A DNA stretch of 64,000 bases from Hyphomicrobiales bacterium (GTDB lineage Bacteria; Pseudomonadota; Alphaproteobacteria; Rhizobiales; Rhizobiaceae): assembly GCA_900469615.1 (NCBI GenBank), contig UBYA01000011.1:1178001-1242000 (forward strand), read 5' to 3'. The notes beneath the pieces were generated by a model. That model made no database searches and was not told the DNA's origin. It was given only the letters and a program-made list of their open reading frames with translations. The position numbers were made by a program, and so were the translations under genes. Shown piece after piece: positions 1 through 8,535 of this stretch. Position 1 is the first letter of the stretch. Each line of letters opens with the position of its first letter.

Positions 1-1
1 C

Positions 2-796
2 CGTCCGATCGCCGGGCCGACCCACGACAAGGAATTGCCTGTCGGTCGCCATCCCCTTCAGCTCTATTCGCTTGGAACGCCCAACGGCGTGAAAGTCACC
101 ATCATGCTCGAAGAGCTGCTGGCGCTTGGCCATAGCGGTGCGGAATATGACGCCTGGCTGATCAAGATCGGCGAAGGCGATCAGTTCGGCAGCGGTTTCG
201 TGGATGTGAATCCCAATTCGAAGATCCCGGCCTTGCTGGATCGCAGCGGCCCGAAGCCGGTTCGCGTCTTCGAATCGGCCTCGATCCTCATGTATCTCGC
301 CGAAAAGTTTGGCGCCTTCCTGCCTGCCGAACAGCCGGCGCGCGCCGAGTGCCTGTCCTGGCTTTTCTGGCAGATGGGCAGCGCGCCCTATCTCGGCGGC
401 GGTTTCGGCCACTTCTATGCCTATGCTCCGACGAAGATCGAATATGCGATCGACCGCTTCGCAATGGAAGTGAAGCGCCAGCTCGACGTGCTCGACCGTC
501 GTCTGGCCGAGAGCGAATACATCGCCGGCAGCGATTACACGATTGCCGATATCGCCATCTGGCCGTGGTACGGCGGCTTGGCCAAGGGCTGGCAGTACGG
601 CGCGGGCGAATTCCTGCAAGTGCAGGACTACAAGAACGTTCAGCGCTGGGCCGACCAGATCTATGCGCGGCCGGCCGTCAAACGCGGCCGCATGGTCAAC
701 CGCATGTCGGGCGATCCGTCCGAACAGCTGCACGAGCGCCACGACGCCAGCGATTTCGAAACCAGGACGCAGGACAAGATCGCAGCCGCAGGCTGA
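2..796 (+). CDS. yghU: YghU-like glutathione S-transferase / disulfide-bond oxidoreductase (5' end outside window)
   Basis: The reading frame is open from the first bases of the window, so the N-terminus is missing; the TTG at 35 is internal, because the preceding codons (RPIAGPTHDKELPVG) already match the family. The protein has the GST thioredoxin-like domain with LYSLGTPNGVKVTIMLEEL near the start, the NPNSKIPAL and FESASILMYLAEKFG glutathione-binding segments, and a helical C-terminal domain ending in LHERHDASDFETRTQDK, which is typical of E. coli YghU. Family members are cytoplasmic, bind glutathione and reduce disulfides or peroxides; this role is inferred from the family. A strong terminator follows at 823-853, so the gene ends its transcription unit. 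The identification is very secure; only the start cannot be seen. Confidence 0.95.
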   Translation, partial: RPIAGPTHDKELPVGRHPLQLYSLGTPNGVKVTIMLEELLALGHSGAEYDAWLIKIGEGDQFGSGFVDVNPNSKIPALLDRSGPKPVRVFESASILMYLAEKFGAFLPAEQPARAECLSWLFWQMGSAPYLGGGFGHFYAYAPTKIEYAIDRFAMEVKRQLDVLDRRLAESEYIAGSDYTIADIAIWPWYGGLAKGWQYGAGEFLQVQDYKNVQRWADQIYARPAVKRGRMVNRMSGDPSEQLHERHDASDFETRTQDKIAAAG

Positions 797-822
797 CGAA
801 CAATTTGATGCTCATTCTTGCG

Positions 823-853
823 AACTCGCGGTCTCAGGGCCGCGAGTTTTTTT
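823..853 (+). terminator. Rho-independent terminator after the YghU-like gene
   Basis: A 9-bp perfect stem (aactcgcgg at 823-831 pairing with ccgcgagtt at 840-848) is followed by a T-rich run to 853. It lies 27 bp after the stop codon of the YghU-like gene. Confidence 0.85.
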
Positions 854-1010
854 ATGGCATTCGCCACTGAACCCCGGCCGCCCACGGCCAAGTCAGCCTC
901 GCTCAATCTTGCCCGGCGTAATGTTCGGCTGCCGAGGCTGTCTTGCCCGGCATGAACGCGGTGCGATCAGGCAAAGCGTTTCGACTTTGGTCAAAGAGGA
1001 ATGCTACTTC

Positions 1011-2618
1011 ATGCAGCAGGTTGCTGACGATCGAGCCCTGGATAAGAACATCGCCGCGGGCTTGCTATCGAGGCAATCGAGCGCGGAACGCGCAGCGCTT
1101 TTGAACTGCCTGATTTCGGGCGGCGACGAACGGCTGGATTGCGATGCGGTCAGCGGTCTTAACATGTATGGCTATGGCCCGTCGCCTCGGCCAAGGGATT
1201 TCGCCTTCGGCTCCTCCACCGCGTCGACCATTTCCGCCAATGCCTTTGCCGTGGTTGAGTCCTACTATGCGCGTCTGATGCGCGAAATGGAATCCGGTTC
1301 GGCCGCCGCCGTCTATGAGCGTGAAGTCGAGCGACTGCGCTGCGACCTGTTGCGGATGCTTGGGCTCGATCAGCCAGCCGAACAACCGCGTATCGATGCC
1401 ATCCTGGCGACATCGGGCACCGATATCCATCTCTTCGCCGCCTCGCTTCTGGCCCGAGAGGACGGCCGGGCCTTGATGACCATCACTCTGATGGGGAACG
1501 AGACGGGCAGCGGCGTCATGACCGCTTCGGCCGGCCGGCATTTCATGGGTCGTGTCAGCAGCGACCGCGTGGTTGCCAAGGGCGAGGAACTGCGGGCCGG
1601 CGACGCGACGCGTAACGCGACGATTGCCGTGCGCAACAAGGACGGTTCCCTGCGCGCCGACAGCGAAGTCGAGGACGAATTGCGGGGCCTCATCGAGCTT
1701 GGCCGCGCGGCGGGGTTGAGATGCCTGCTCGTCGTGACCGATGTTTCCAAGACAAGTCTGTTGGCGCCGAGCCTGGAAAGCGTGCTGCGTCTCAAGGCGC
1801 GTTTCGGCGATGTTCTCGATATCATGATAGACGCATGCCAGTTCCGCCTGTCGGCGGCGACGATCCGCGCCTATCTGGCGCATGGCTTCATGGTGGCCGT
1901 AACAGGCTCGAAATTCCTGGCAGGGCCGATTTTCAGCGGTGCGCTTCTGTGCCCGCCGCAAATGTCGATGCGCTTCAGGAACCGCCCTCTGCCGGCGGCC
2001 CTCTCCGATTATTGCGGCAAAGCCGAGTGGCCGCAGGGTTGGGCAGCGCGCGATACGCTGCCGGAGCGCGCCAATTTCGGCCTGCTCCTGCGCTGGAAGG
2101 CGGCCTTGTTCGAGCTTGAATCCTTTGCCGCAATTCCGCAGGAGCAAGTCATTGCCGTCCTCTCGGCCTTTGCCGAGGCGGTGGTCGCCCGGCTTGCCGG
2201 CGACCCTGCCTTTGCGTTGCTGGATAGCCGGCCTCTCGACCGGCGCTGCCTCTGGGGAACACCGGCGATCCGCCATTGGGACGAAATTCCGTCGATCTTT
2301 TCGTTCTATCTGCGCAATGCCAATAATGCCGGCGTGCTGAACGCAGTCGAGACCGCGGCCGTCTACAAGGAACTGGCTGTCGAGGAAGATGGATTTGCGG
2401 CGGTGCGCCTCGGCCAACCCGTGCGCTGCGCCGATTTCGGCCATGTGCCGGCAAGTGCTCTGAGAATCTGCCTGAGCGCGCCGCTCGTCGTTCACGCTTG
2501 CGAAAGCGCCGAGGCGCTTGCCGGCCTTATAGTGCAGGCCATGATCGTGCTCGACCGCACGGCCGAGATTGCAGCCCGGCATGCTTCCGCTTCCGCCGCG
2601 CGGCTTGCGAGTGCATAG
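1011..2618 (+). CDS. Unassigned PLP-dependent (fold type I) enzyme-like protein
   Basis: A 535-residue protein that I cannot match to a named enzyme. I chose the ATG at 1011 because AGAGGA at 995-1000 precedes it; the frame stays open far upstream only because it runs over the end of the YghU-like gene. The architecture resembles fold type I pyridoxal-phosphate enzymes: ILATSGTDIH (phosphate-binding turn), IDACQFR with Asp274 where the pyridine nitrogen would be held, and VTGSKFLAGPIFSGAL with Lys301 as the likely Schiff-base lysine. There is no signal peptide. It stands alone, between the YghU terminator and the convergent dctD, so context gives no substrate. It could be a decarboxylase, an aminotransferase class V relative or a cysteine-desulfurase-like protein. 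The PLP fold is inferred from motif order, not proven. Confidence 0.7.
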   Translation: MQQVADDRALDKNIAAGLLSRQSSAERAALLNCLISGGDERLDCDAVSGLNMYGYGPSPRPRDFAFGSSTASTISANAFAVVESYYARLMREMESGSAAAVYEREVERLRCDLLRMLGLDQPAEQPRIDAILATSGTDIHLFAASLLAREDGRALMTITLMGNETGSGVMTASAGRHFMGRVSSDRVVAKGEELRAGDATRNATIAVRNKDGSLRADSEVEDELRGLIELGRAAGLRCLLVVTDVSKTSLLAPSLESVLRLKARFGDVLDIMIDACQFRLSAATIRAYLAHGFMVAVTGSKFLAGPIFSGALLCPPQMSMRFRNRPLPAALSDYCGKAEWPQGWAARDTLPERANFGLLLRWKAALFELESFAAIPQEQVIAVLSAFAEAVVARLAGDPAFALLDSRPLDRRCLWGTPAIRHWDEIPSIFSFYLRNANNAGVLNAVETAAVYKELAVEEDGFAAVRLGQPVRCADFGHVPASALRICLSAPLVVHACESAEALAGLIVQAMIVLDRTAEIAARHASASAARLASA

Positions 2619-2676
2619 AGCGTTTCTGTTTCAGACGGCGCCGGAATTACCCTGATATCGCTTTGGGGGCGATCCG

Positions 2677-4050
2677 TCAGTTTCGCCGGTCATCGCCGTC
2701 GAGGCCGGCGAAATCGCCTCGGACGATGCCGTGGCGTTGCAGCTTGTCGTAGAAGGTCTTTCTCGGAATGCCGAGCGCCTCTATCGTCTTGCGCACATCG
2801 CCATTGTTCTGTTGCAAGCTCTCCCGAATGAGTTCGGCTTCATATCGCTCGACACGGGCAGGTAGCGAAAGCCCCGCATCGATGGCAGGCGCCTTTGCCG
2901 GCTTCGGCAGGGCGGTCGCCTCCAGCCCGAGCACGAAGCGCTCGGCGAAATGCGAGAGTTCTCGCACATTGCCCGGCCAGTCATGCTGTTGCAGATGGCG
3001 GTTAACGGCAGCGGAGATTGCCGGCGCCTCGCGCTTGAAGCGGCTGGCAGCACGCTCGGCGAAATAGCCGAAGAGCAGGGGAATATCGTCGCGCCGCTCA
3101 CGCAGCGGCGGAATGGAAAGGGTGACGACGTTGAGGCGATAATAAAGGTCTTCACGAAAATCACCGCGCTGACCGGGATCGCCGAGATCGACCTTTGCCG
3201 CCGCGACCACGCGCAGATCGACGGGACGGACGTCGTTGGTGCCGAGCGGCGTCACTTCGCGCATTTCCAGCACGCGCAGCATCTGCACCTGGATCGCCGG
3301 CGGCATGCTTTCGATTTCGTCGAGGAACAGGGTGCCGGCGCTCGAATGCTCGATGCGCCCGATGCGTTTTTTCTGCGCGCCGGTGAACGCGCCCGGCTCA
3401 TGGCCGAAAAGCTCGCTTTCGATCACGGTTTCGGGCAGCGCACCGCAGTTCAGCGCGACGAAATTGCCTTTGGCGCGGCGGCTCCAGCGATGGAGCAGGC
3501 TGGCCACCACTTCCTTGCCGCTGCCCGTTTCTCCCGTCACCAGCACATCGACATCCGTATCGGCGATCTGTCGCAGCGTGTGGCGCAGGCGATCCATGGC
3601 CGGGGTCTGGCCAATCAGCGGCAAATCGCCCTGAGCCTGTTCGGCCGCCTGCCGCAGGGCTCGGTTTTCCAGCACCAGCCGTCGCTTCTCCGCCGCGCGC
3701 CGCACGCTCTGCACCAGCCGGTCCGTGGCGAAGGGCTTGGCGATGAAATCATAGGCGCCGTCCTGGATGGCCTGCACGGCCATCGGGATATCGCCGTGCC
3801 CCGTTACCAGAATGACCGGCAGATCGCCGTCAAATCCTTTGATGTGGGCGAAAAGCTGCTGCCCGTCCATCTGCGGCATGCGGATATCGGAGACGACCAC
3901 ACCGGCAAAACCGGGGTCCAACGCGGCGAGAGCATCGGTTGCCGCCGAGAAGGCGGAAACGTTGAAACCCGCAAGTTCGAGGGTCTGCTTCGTTGCCCGC
4001 AACAGATCCTTGTCATCGTCGATGAGGAAAACGGGCGAGCTATCATTCAT
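2677..4050 (-). CDS. dctD: C4-dicarboxylate transport response regulator DctD (sigma-54 activator)
   Basis: NtrC-family activator, 457 residues, the usual length for DctD. An N-terminal receiver carries the phosphorylated aspartate in VVVSDIRMPQMDG. The central AAA+ domain has Walker A GETGSGKE, the sigma-54 contact loop GAFTGA and Walker B TLFLDEIESM. A Fis-type helix-turn-helix ends the protein (VRKTIEALGIPRKTFYDKLQ). When phosphorylated by DctB it should activate the sigma-54 promoter of dctA (6043-6058). Its start overlaps the dctB stop by 4 bases, so the two are translationally coupled. The locus arrangement, dctA divergent from dctB-dctD, is the classical rhizobial one. Confidence 0.95.
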   Translation of the reverse strand: MNDSSPVFLIDDDKDLLRATKQTLELAGFNVSAFSAATDALAALDPGFAGVVVSDIRMPQMDGQQLFAHIKGFDGDLPVILVTGHGDIPMAVQAIQDGAYDFIAKPFATDRLVQSVRRAAEKRRLVLENRALRQAAEQAQGDLPLIGQTPAMDRLRHTLRQIADTDVDVLVTGETGSGKEVVASLLHRWSRRAKGNFVALNCGALPETVIESELFGHEPGAFTGAQKKRIGRIEHSSAGTLFLDEIESMPPAIQVQMLRVLEMREVTPLGTNDVRPVDLRVVAAAKVDLGDPGQRGDFREDLYYRLNVVTLSIPPLRERRDDIPLLFGYFAERAASRFKREAPAISAAVNRHLQQHDWPGNVRELSHFAERFVLGLEATALPKPAKAPAIDAGLSLPARVERYEAELIRESLQQNNGDVRKTIEALGIPRKTFYDKLQRHGIVRGDFAGLDGDDRRN

Positions 4051-5924
4051 GACGTGGCCTTGCGCAAATGGATGGTGAAGCGGGTGCCGCCGCCGTTGCT
4101 CTCGACATCCATCCGCCCTCCGTAGTCGACGATGATGTCCTTGGAAATGACCAGGCCGAGACCCAGTCCCTTTTCCTTGGAGGTATTGAAGGGCGTGAAC
4201 AGCGAATCGAGGATCGCCGCCGGAATGCCGGGCCCGTTGTCCGAAACCACGATCTCGACTTCACTCGAAGACTCGCGCACCGACACGTCCACCTTTGCCC
4301 GGTCACGACCCTCCAACGCTTCCAGCGCGTTCTGGAAGAGGTTGATCAGAACCTGTTCAAGACGGATGCGCGTGCCGACGACGCTCAATCCGGTCGGCGG
4401 CAAGTCGATCCTGAGCGCATCGAGGCGGCCGGCAAACCGGCTTCTCAGCAGGACGACGGCGCCTTCGATCACGCTTCTGACGTCCACGGGTTCCGGCGCG
4501 GTCCTTCCCTTGCGGGCAAAGGCCTTCAGCTCTTCGGTGATGGTGCCGATGCGCTCCGTCAGGGCCGCGATCGCCGAGAGGTTTTCCTTGACCGGCCCGG
4601 TCTGCTGCCTGTCGAGGAAAATATGCGCGTTCTCGGCATAGGCGCGAATGGTCGCGACGGGCTGGTTGAGTTCGTGCGCGACGCCGGCCGCCACCTGGCC
4701 GAGAATGGCAAGGCGATTGGCCTGTACGAGATCCTGCTGCACGCCCTGCAGCTTGGCTTCCGTCGCCCGATGATCGGCAATCTCCGCTTCCAGCCGATCG
4801 CGGGCGCGGCTGAGATCCTCCGTCCGCTCCAGAACGCGACGCTCCAGTTCCTCGCGGGCGATCCTGCTGACGGCGATCTGCATGGCGGAGACGTCGCGCC
4901 GGCGCAGGAGGAATGCGGCAAAGGCAAGAATCGGCAACAGCGCGGTGAGGGTGAGGAAGCGCGTCTCGCGCACGGAGGAGGCGATCGCCTGATCGGTCGG
5001 GATGAGGTAACCGAGCTGCCACGGCGTGGACGGGATCGCGGTCGTCAGCCGCAGATATTCGGCGGCGCTGTTGCCGGGAAGAACGGCGCGCACGATGGTC
5101 GCGTCGGGTCCAACGTCCGTCGAGCGGCCGATCGGCAGGGGCGAGAGCGGTGCTGCACCGAATTGCAGGCTCTTGCGAATGGCTGCGGCCTCCTCGCGGT
5201 CAAGCGGTGCCGTGGTCATGAAGCGCCACGAGGGCAGGCTGGTGATGAGGACGACGCCATGTTCGTCGGTCACGTAAGCCGGGCGGCCGGTCTCGCTCCA
5301 GTCGGCCTCCAGCTGATCGAACTCCATCTTCACCACGACGACGCCCAATGCCGAGCCTGCGTCGCCGACCCGGCGGGAAATATAGAGGCCGGGGCGGTTG
5401 CTGACCGTCCCGAGTGCGTAGTGCTCGGCGGTTCCCGTTTCCATCGCCTTGCGGAAATAGTCGCGAAACGAATAGTCGTTGCCGACAAAGCTCAGCGGCT
5501 CCTGCCAGTTGCTGGAGGCCATGGCAACGCCATCCTTGCCGGTGACGTAGAGCACGGACGCGCTCGTGCCGGAAACCAGGCTTTCCAGTTTGCGGTCAAG
5601 GGCGACGACCTCGTCGGTGCGCTGATCGGCAAGTGCATCCCGCACCTGCTGGTCGTCGGCCAGCAAGAGCGGCAGGGCGCGGGGGCGTTCGAGCACCGCC
5701 CGCAGGAGCGCGACTTTCAGGTTCGCATCCGTATGCCCCTGCCTCTGCAATGCCTCGATTGCGGAGAGGCGGCCATAGAAGCTCGCGCCATAGAGGGCAG
5801 CCGCGACGATGGCGGCGCACAGAAACGCAAAAACAAACCAGAGCCGGCGGGAGCGCCGGCCCAGTTGCTCGGGCGTTAAAAATCGTTCGGTGGCCGGGCG
5901 CTGCAGCATCGGCGCATTGTGCAT
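4047..5924 (-). CDS. dctB: C4-dicarboxylate sensor histidine kinase DctB
   Basis: Membrane sensor kinase of about 625 residues. It has an N-terminal membrane helix (FVFAFLCAAIVAAALYGASF), a periplasmic double-PAS/Cache-like sensor region, a second helix near LTLTALLPILAFAAFLL, a coiled linker, then the H-box GVAHELNQPVATIRAYAE and an HATPase with NALEAL, DNGPGIP and GLGLGL. It senses C4-dicarboxylates and phosphorylates DctD. The start is uncertain: ATG at 5924 or 5909, or a TTG at 5948, none with a clear ribosome-binding site. Part of the predicted DctD-binding region of dctA overlaps the 5' end, which favours the later starts. Confidence 0.93.
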   Translation of the reverse strand: MHNAPMLQRPATERFLTPEQLGRRSRRLWFVFAFLCAAIVAAALYGASFYGRLSAIEALQRQGHTDANLKVALLRAVLERPRALPLLLADDQQVRDALADQRTDEVVALDRKLESLVSGTSASVLYVTGKDGVAMASSNWQEPLSFVGNDYSFRDYFRKAMETGTAEHYALGTVSNRPGLYISRRVGDAGSALGVVVVKMEFDQLEADWSETGRPAYVTDEHGVVLITSLPSWRFMTTAPLDREEAAAIRKSLQFGAAPLSPLPIGRSTDVGPDATIVRAVLPGNSAAEYLRLTTAIPSTPWQLGYLIPTDQAIASSVRETRFLTLTALLPILAFAAFLLRRRDVSAMQIAVSRIAREELERRVLERTEDLSRARDRLEAEIADHRATEAKLQGVQQDLVQANRLAILGQVAAGVAHELNQPVATIRAYAENAHIFLDRQQTGPVKENLSAIAALTERIGTITEELKAFARKGRTAPEPVDVRSVIEGAVVLLRSRFAGRLDALRIDLPPTGLSVVGTRIRLEQVLINLFQNALEALEGRDRAKVDVSVRESSSEVEIVVSDNGPGIPAAILDSLFTPFNTSKEKGLGLGLVISKDIIVDYGGRMDVESNGGGTRFTIHLRKATS

Positions 5925-5967
5925 GATTTCGCGCGTACGGCAAATCAATCTGTGCGGATTCTCGCAC
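5919..5967. promoter_or_regulatory. Tandem candidate DctD-binding sites upstream of dctA
   Basis: Two similar imperfect inverted repeats lie 33 bp apart: GTGCG-n6-CGCAC at 5952-5967 and GTGCA-n6-CGCGC at 5919-5934. They are centred about 110 and 143 bp upstream of the transcription start predicted from the sigma-54 promoter, a sensible position for an NtrC-type activator. The assignment to DctD is inferred from position and symmetry. The left site covers the dctB ATG at 5922-5924. Confidence 0.6.
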
Positions 5968-6042
5968 GGAAAAAGAGAGAAGTCGCCTTTAGAAATAAGT
6001 AAACTTCATAAAAATCAAATGCTTATCTATGCGATCGCGAAT

Positions 6043-6058
6043 TGGCACGCACATTGCA
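6043..6058 (+). promoter_or_regulatory. Sigma-54 (RpoN) promoter of dctA
   Basis: TGGCACG-CACA-TTGCA matches the -24/-12 consensus without mismatch: GG at 6044-6045 and GC at 6056-6057 with the required spacing. The predicted transcription start is near 6069, leaving a leader of about 70 bases before the dctA ATG at 6141. Confidence 0.93.
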
Positions 6059-6140
6059 GAGGCGGAGGAAACAGTCGGAGGCTGTTAAATTCTAGTCGCC
6101 CGGAGGGCCGAGAGATCGGTTGGGCTTAACGGAGGACATC

Positions 6141-7469
6141 ATGATTGCTCCCATCGCTGCCGCTGAACCGCACGGCAAGCTCCCCTTCTACCGGCACCTC
6201 TACGTGCAGGTTCTCACCGCTATCGCCGCCGGCATCCTGCTTGGTCATTTCTATCCGCAGCTCGGCGCATCGATGCAGCCGCTCGGTGATGCCTTCATCA
6301 AGCTGGTGCGCATGGTCATCGCACCCGTGATCTTCCTGACGGTCGCCACAGGCATCGCCGGCATGTCCGACCTGAAGAAATTCGGTCGCGTCGTCGGCAA
6401 GTCGTTCATCTACTTCCTGACCTTCTCGACCTTGGCCCTGATCGTCGGCCTTATCGTTTCGAACGTCCTTCAGCCGGGCGCCGGCATGCATATCGATCCG
6501 GCCTCGCTGGACACGAAGGCCGTCAGCAAATATGCGGCGCAGGCCCATGACGCGACGGTCGTCGGCTTCCTGATGAACATCATTCCGGACACGATCGTCG
6601 GTGCCTTCGCCAAGGGCGATATTCTGCAGGTGCTGTTCTTCTCGGTCATCTTCGGCATCGCGCTCGGCGCTTCCGGCGAGCGCGGCCGCCCGATCGTCGA
6701 TTTCCTGCAGGCGCTGACCACGCCGATCTTCCGCATGGTTGCCCTGCTGATGAAATTCGCGCCGATCGGCGCCTTCGGCGCCATGGCCTTCACCATCGGC
6801 AAGTACGGCATCGGCACGATCGCCAACCTGGCCTTCCTGATCGGCACTTTCTACCTGACCTCGCTGCTGTTCGTGCTCATCGTGCTCGGCGCCGTCGCCC
6901 GCTACAACGGCTTCTCGATCCTGGCTCTGATCCGTTACATAAAGGAAGAACTGCTGCTCGTCCTCGGCACCTCGTCTTCGGAGGCGGCACTGCCGGGCCT
7001 GATGAACAAGATGGAACGTGCGGGCTGCAAGCGCTCGGTCGTCGGCCTCGTCATCCCCACAGGCTATTCCTTCAATCTGGATGGCACCAACATCTACATG
7101 ACCTTGGCGGCGCTGTTCATCGCCCAGGCAACCGATACGTCGCTGTCGCTCGGCGACCAGATCCTGCTGTTGCTGGTGGCCATGCTGAGCTCCAAGGGCG
7201 CAGCCGGCATCACCGGCGCAGGCTTCATCACACTTGCCGCCACCCTTGCCGTCGTGCCGTCCGTTCCGATCGCCGGCATGGCGTTGATCCTCGGCATCGA
7301 CCGCTTCATGTCGGAATGCCGCGCCCTGACGAATCTCGTCGGTAATGCCGTTGCCACCGTTGTCGTCGCTCGTTGGGAAAACGAGCTCGACCCGACCAAG
7401 TTTGCTGCCGCGATGGCGGGGCAATTGAGCGAAGACATAGAGGTGCCTGCCTTGCAGGCCGCCGAATAA
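6141..7469 (+). CDS. dctA: C4-dicarboxylate:cation symporter DctA
   Basis: DAACS-family transporter of 442 residues for succinate, malate and fumarate uptake across the inner membrane. I chose ATG 6141 because GGAGGA lies at 6131-6136; an in-frame TTG at 6120 has no such site. Family signatures are present: FLTVATGIAGMSDLKK, the SSSEAALPGLM reentrant-loop motif, PTGYSFNLDGTNIYMT, SSKGAAGITGAGF and the ECRALTNLVGNAVAT end segment. The sequence is very close to the Sinorhizobium and Rhizobium proteins as I remember them. Expression should need RpoN and DctD. DctA is essential for nitrogen fixation in nodules in characterised rhizobia (family knowledge). Confidence 0.97.
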   Translation: MIAPIAAAEPHGKLPFYRHLYVQVLTAIAAGILLGHFYPQLGASMQPLGDAFIKLVRMVIAPVIFLTVATGIAGMSDLKKFGRVVGKSFIYFLTFSTLALIVGLIVSNVLQPGAGMHIDPASLDTKAVSKYAAQAHDATVVGFLMNIIPDTIVGAFAKGDILQVLFFSVIFGIALGASGERGRPIVDFLQALTTPIFRMVALLMKFAPIGAFGAMAFTIGKYGIGTIANLAFLIGTFYLTSLLFVLIVLGAVARYNGFSILALIRYIKEELLLVLGTSSSEAALPGLMNKMERAGCKRSVVGLVIPTGYSFNLDGTNIYMTLAALFIAQATDTSLSLGDQILLLLVAMLSSKGAAGITGAGFITLAATLAVVPSVPIAGMALILGIDRFMSECRALTNLVGNAVATVVVARWENELDPTKFAAAMAGQLSEDIEVPALQAAE

Positions 7470-7492
7470 GCTTCGCTCCATCCTCCCAAGGA

Positions 7493-7520
7493 TGAAACGG
7501 CCCCGCAAGGGGCCGTTTCA
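7493..7520 (+). terminator. Terminator after dctA
   Basis: A perfect 12-bp stem (tgaaacggcccc / ggggccgtttca) with a GCAA loop begins 23 bases after the dctA stop. It is followed by gttt rather than a long T run, but stem strength and position make termination likely. Confidence 0.8.
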
Positions 7521-7895
7521 GTTTGTGTGCGCGCACTTTCATGTGCCCGGCCGTCGGAAGATCCGCAGGGCGAAGGGCAGGAAATAGCCCTTATCCACAC
7601 GGGCGCCTTATCACGTCTTGGTGATGAAGAATGGGGGCGATTGGCGGCGCAGCGGTGAAGAAATGCGATTTTTGTAACTATGACGTGCGGTTGTCATCAC
7701 TGAATATTAAGATAGGACATAAGCCGAGAGCTGGAGGATTGGCAGCTATGCGCTTCCGTGCTTGCCCTTGCCGCATTGATGCCTATATTGACCGAGCGTT
7801 CGGCCGCGTCTGTTTAGGTCGATATGCCTCATGGCTGCAATAGCTGCCTTCACCCGGCAACGAAACGGCCGGCGGACTTTGGAAGGAGAAATTTC
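7521..7895. other. 375-bp spacer between dctA and the small HTH gene
   Basis: No convincing gene. A 70-codon open frame at 7631-7843 has no recognisable content. The promoter of the HTH gene must lie here; a weak TTGTCA (7691-7696) with an AT-rich stretch downstream is the only candidate I see. Confidence 0.4.
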
Positions 7896-8141
7896 ATGTC
7901 CATTACTCCGAACAATATCGATAGTTCAAAAGCTTCCACCGTTCCCCATGGCGAAATCGCTGCTGCCGTGCGGCAGGCGCGTGAAGCTATCGGTTACACG
8001 GTCGACGACCTGTCTGAAACCTGTGGTCTCACCAGTGAGGAAATCACTGAGATCGAGGCCGGTGCGGAAGCCGATCCGGCCAAGCTTCGGCGCATTGCCC
8101 TCGCATTGCAGGTTCCGCCGTCGACTTTTTTCGTAGTCTGA
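7896..8141 (+). CDS. Small XRE-type helix-turn-helix protein
   Basis: An 81-residue protein. ATG 7896 is preceded by GGAAGGAG at 7881-7888, which rules out the longer frame from 7824. Residues from about 20 onward form one XRE/Cro-like domain: AVRQAREAIGYTVDDLSETC, GLTSEEITEIEAG, LRRIALALQVPPSTFF. There is no second domain, so it is a solo DNA-binding domain that probably dimerises. It has its own terminator (8147-8169) and stands as a single-gene unit between dctA and a two-component system. Its targets cannot be told from sequence. Confidence 0.8.
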   Translation: MSITPNNIDSSKASTVPHGEIAAAVRQAREAIGYTVDDLSETCGLTSEEITEIEAGAEADPAKLRRIALALQVPPSTFFVV

Positions 8142-8146
8142 ACGAG

Positions 8147-8169
8147 AGGCGCACTTCGGTGCGCCTTTT
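8147..8169 (+). terminator. Terminator after the small HTH gene
   Basis: An 8-bp stem, aggcgcac / gtgcgcct, closed by a stable TTCG tetraloop and followed by TTTT, starts 5 bases after the stop codon. Confidence 0.85.
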
Positions 8170-8535
8170 CGACTTCCGTCGCGCGGAAATCCCACGAATT
8201 TTTTTACGTTATCGATTGCAATTCAACCGCGCATATTCTCGCGCACTTCCATCCATATCCCCGCATTGTGAGGGTGCTTCGGCATGGTTTTCCCATGCGG
8301 AAATGCGGCGATCGCCCGCCTGCACGCCGACTGACGGTTCGACAGGGCAGGTTCCCCCGCGCCCAGCTCGATCTGTGCTGCCATTTTTTCGCTTCAGGCA
8401 CTATTGTGTTGCTCAACATTTCCGGCGCCGGGAATTTTGTAAACCAATGTTTCGCTGCCCGAATTTTCCGTATTAGCGCCGCAAACCCCTTCTTTTCAGA
8501 GAACTGATAGTTTGTATAAGGGTTGGGAAAACGGA
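8170..8535. other. 366-bp spacer upstream of the two-component operon
   Basis: No gene seen. The last 120 bases are AT-richer than the surroundings (for example ttttcgcttcaggcactattgtg), as expected for the promoter of the response regulator operon; no clear -35/-10 pair or operator could be fixed. Confidence 0.4.

Noticed and set aside
543..1010. Upstream extension of the PLP-fold gene
   Set aside because: This part overlaps the YghU-like gene in another frame and reads as Arg/Ser-rich shadow. ATG 1011 with AGAGGA is preferred.
1065..2582. A long minus-strand open frame opposite the PLP-fold gene
   Set aside because: It is the antisense shadow of the plus-strand gene, rich in Arg, Gln and His, with no recognisable domain. 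High GC creates such frames.
4068..5879. A 603-codon plus-strand frame opposite dctB
   Set aside because: dctB has full kinase motifs; the opposite frame has low-complexity composition and no motif.
6126..7508. A 460-codon minus-strand frame opposite dctA
   Set aside because: Composition is dominated by Asp, Gln, His and Arg, typical of antisense of a membrane-protein gene. dctA is certain.
7631..7843. A 70-codon frame with several cysteines after dctA
   Set aside because: No ribosome-binding site, and the Cys positions (CDFCNY, CPCR) do not form a clear metal site. It lies where the HTH promoter is needed.
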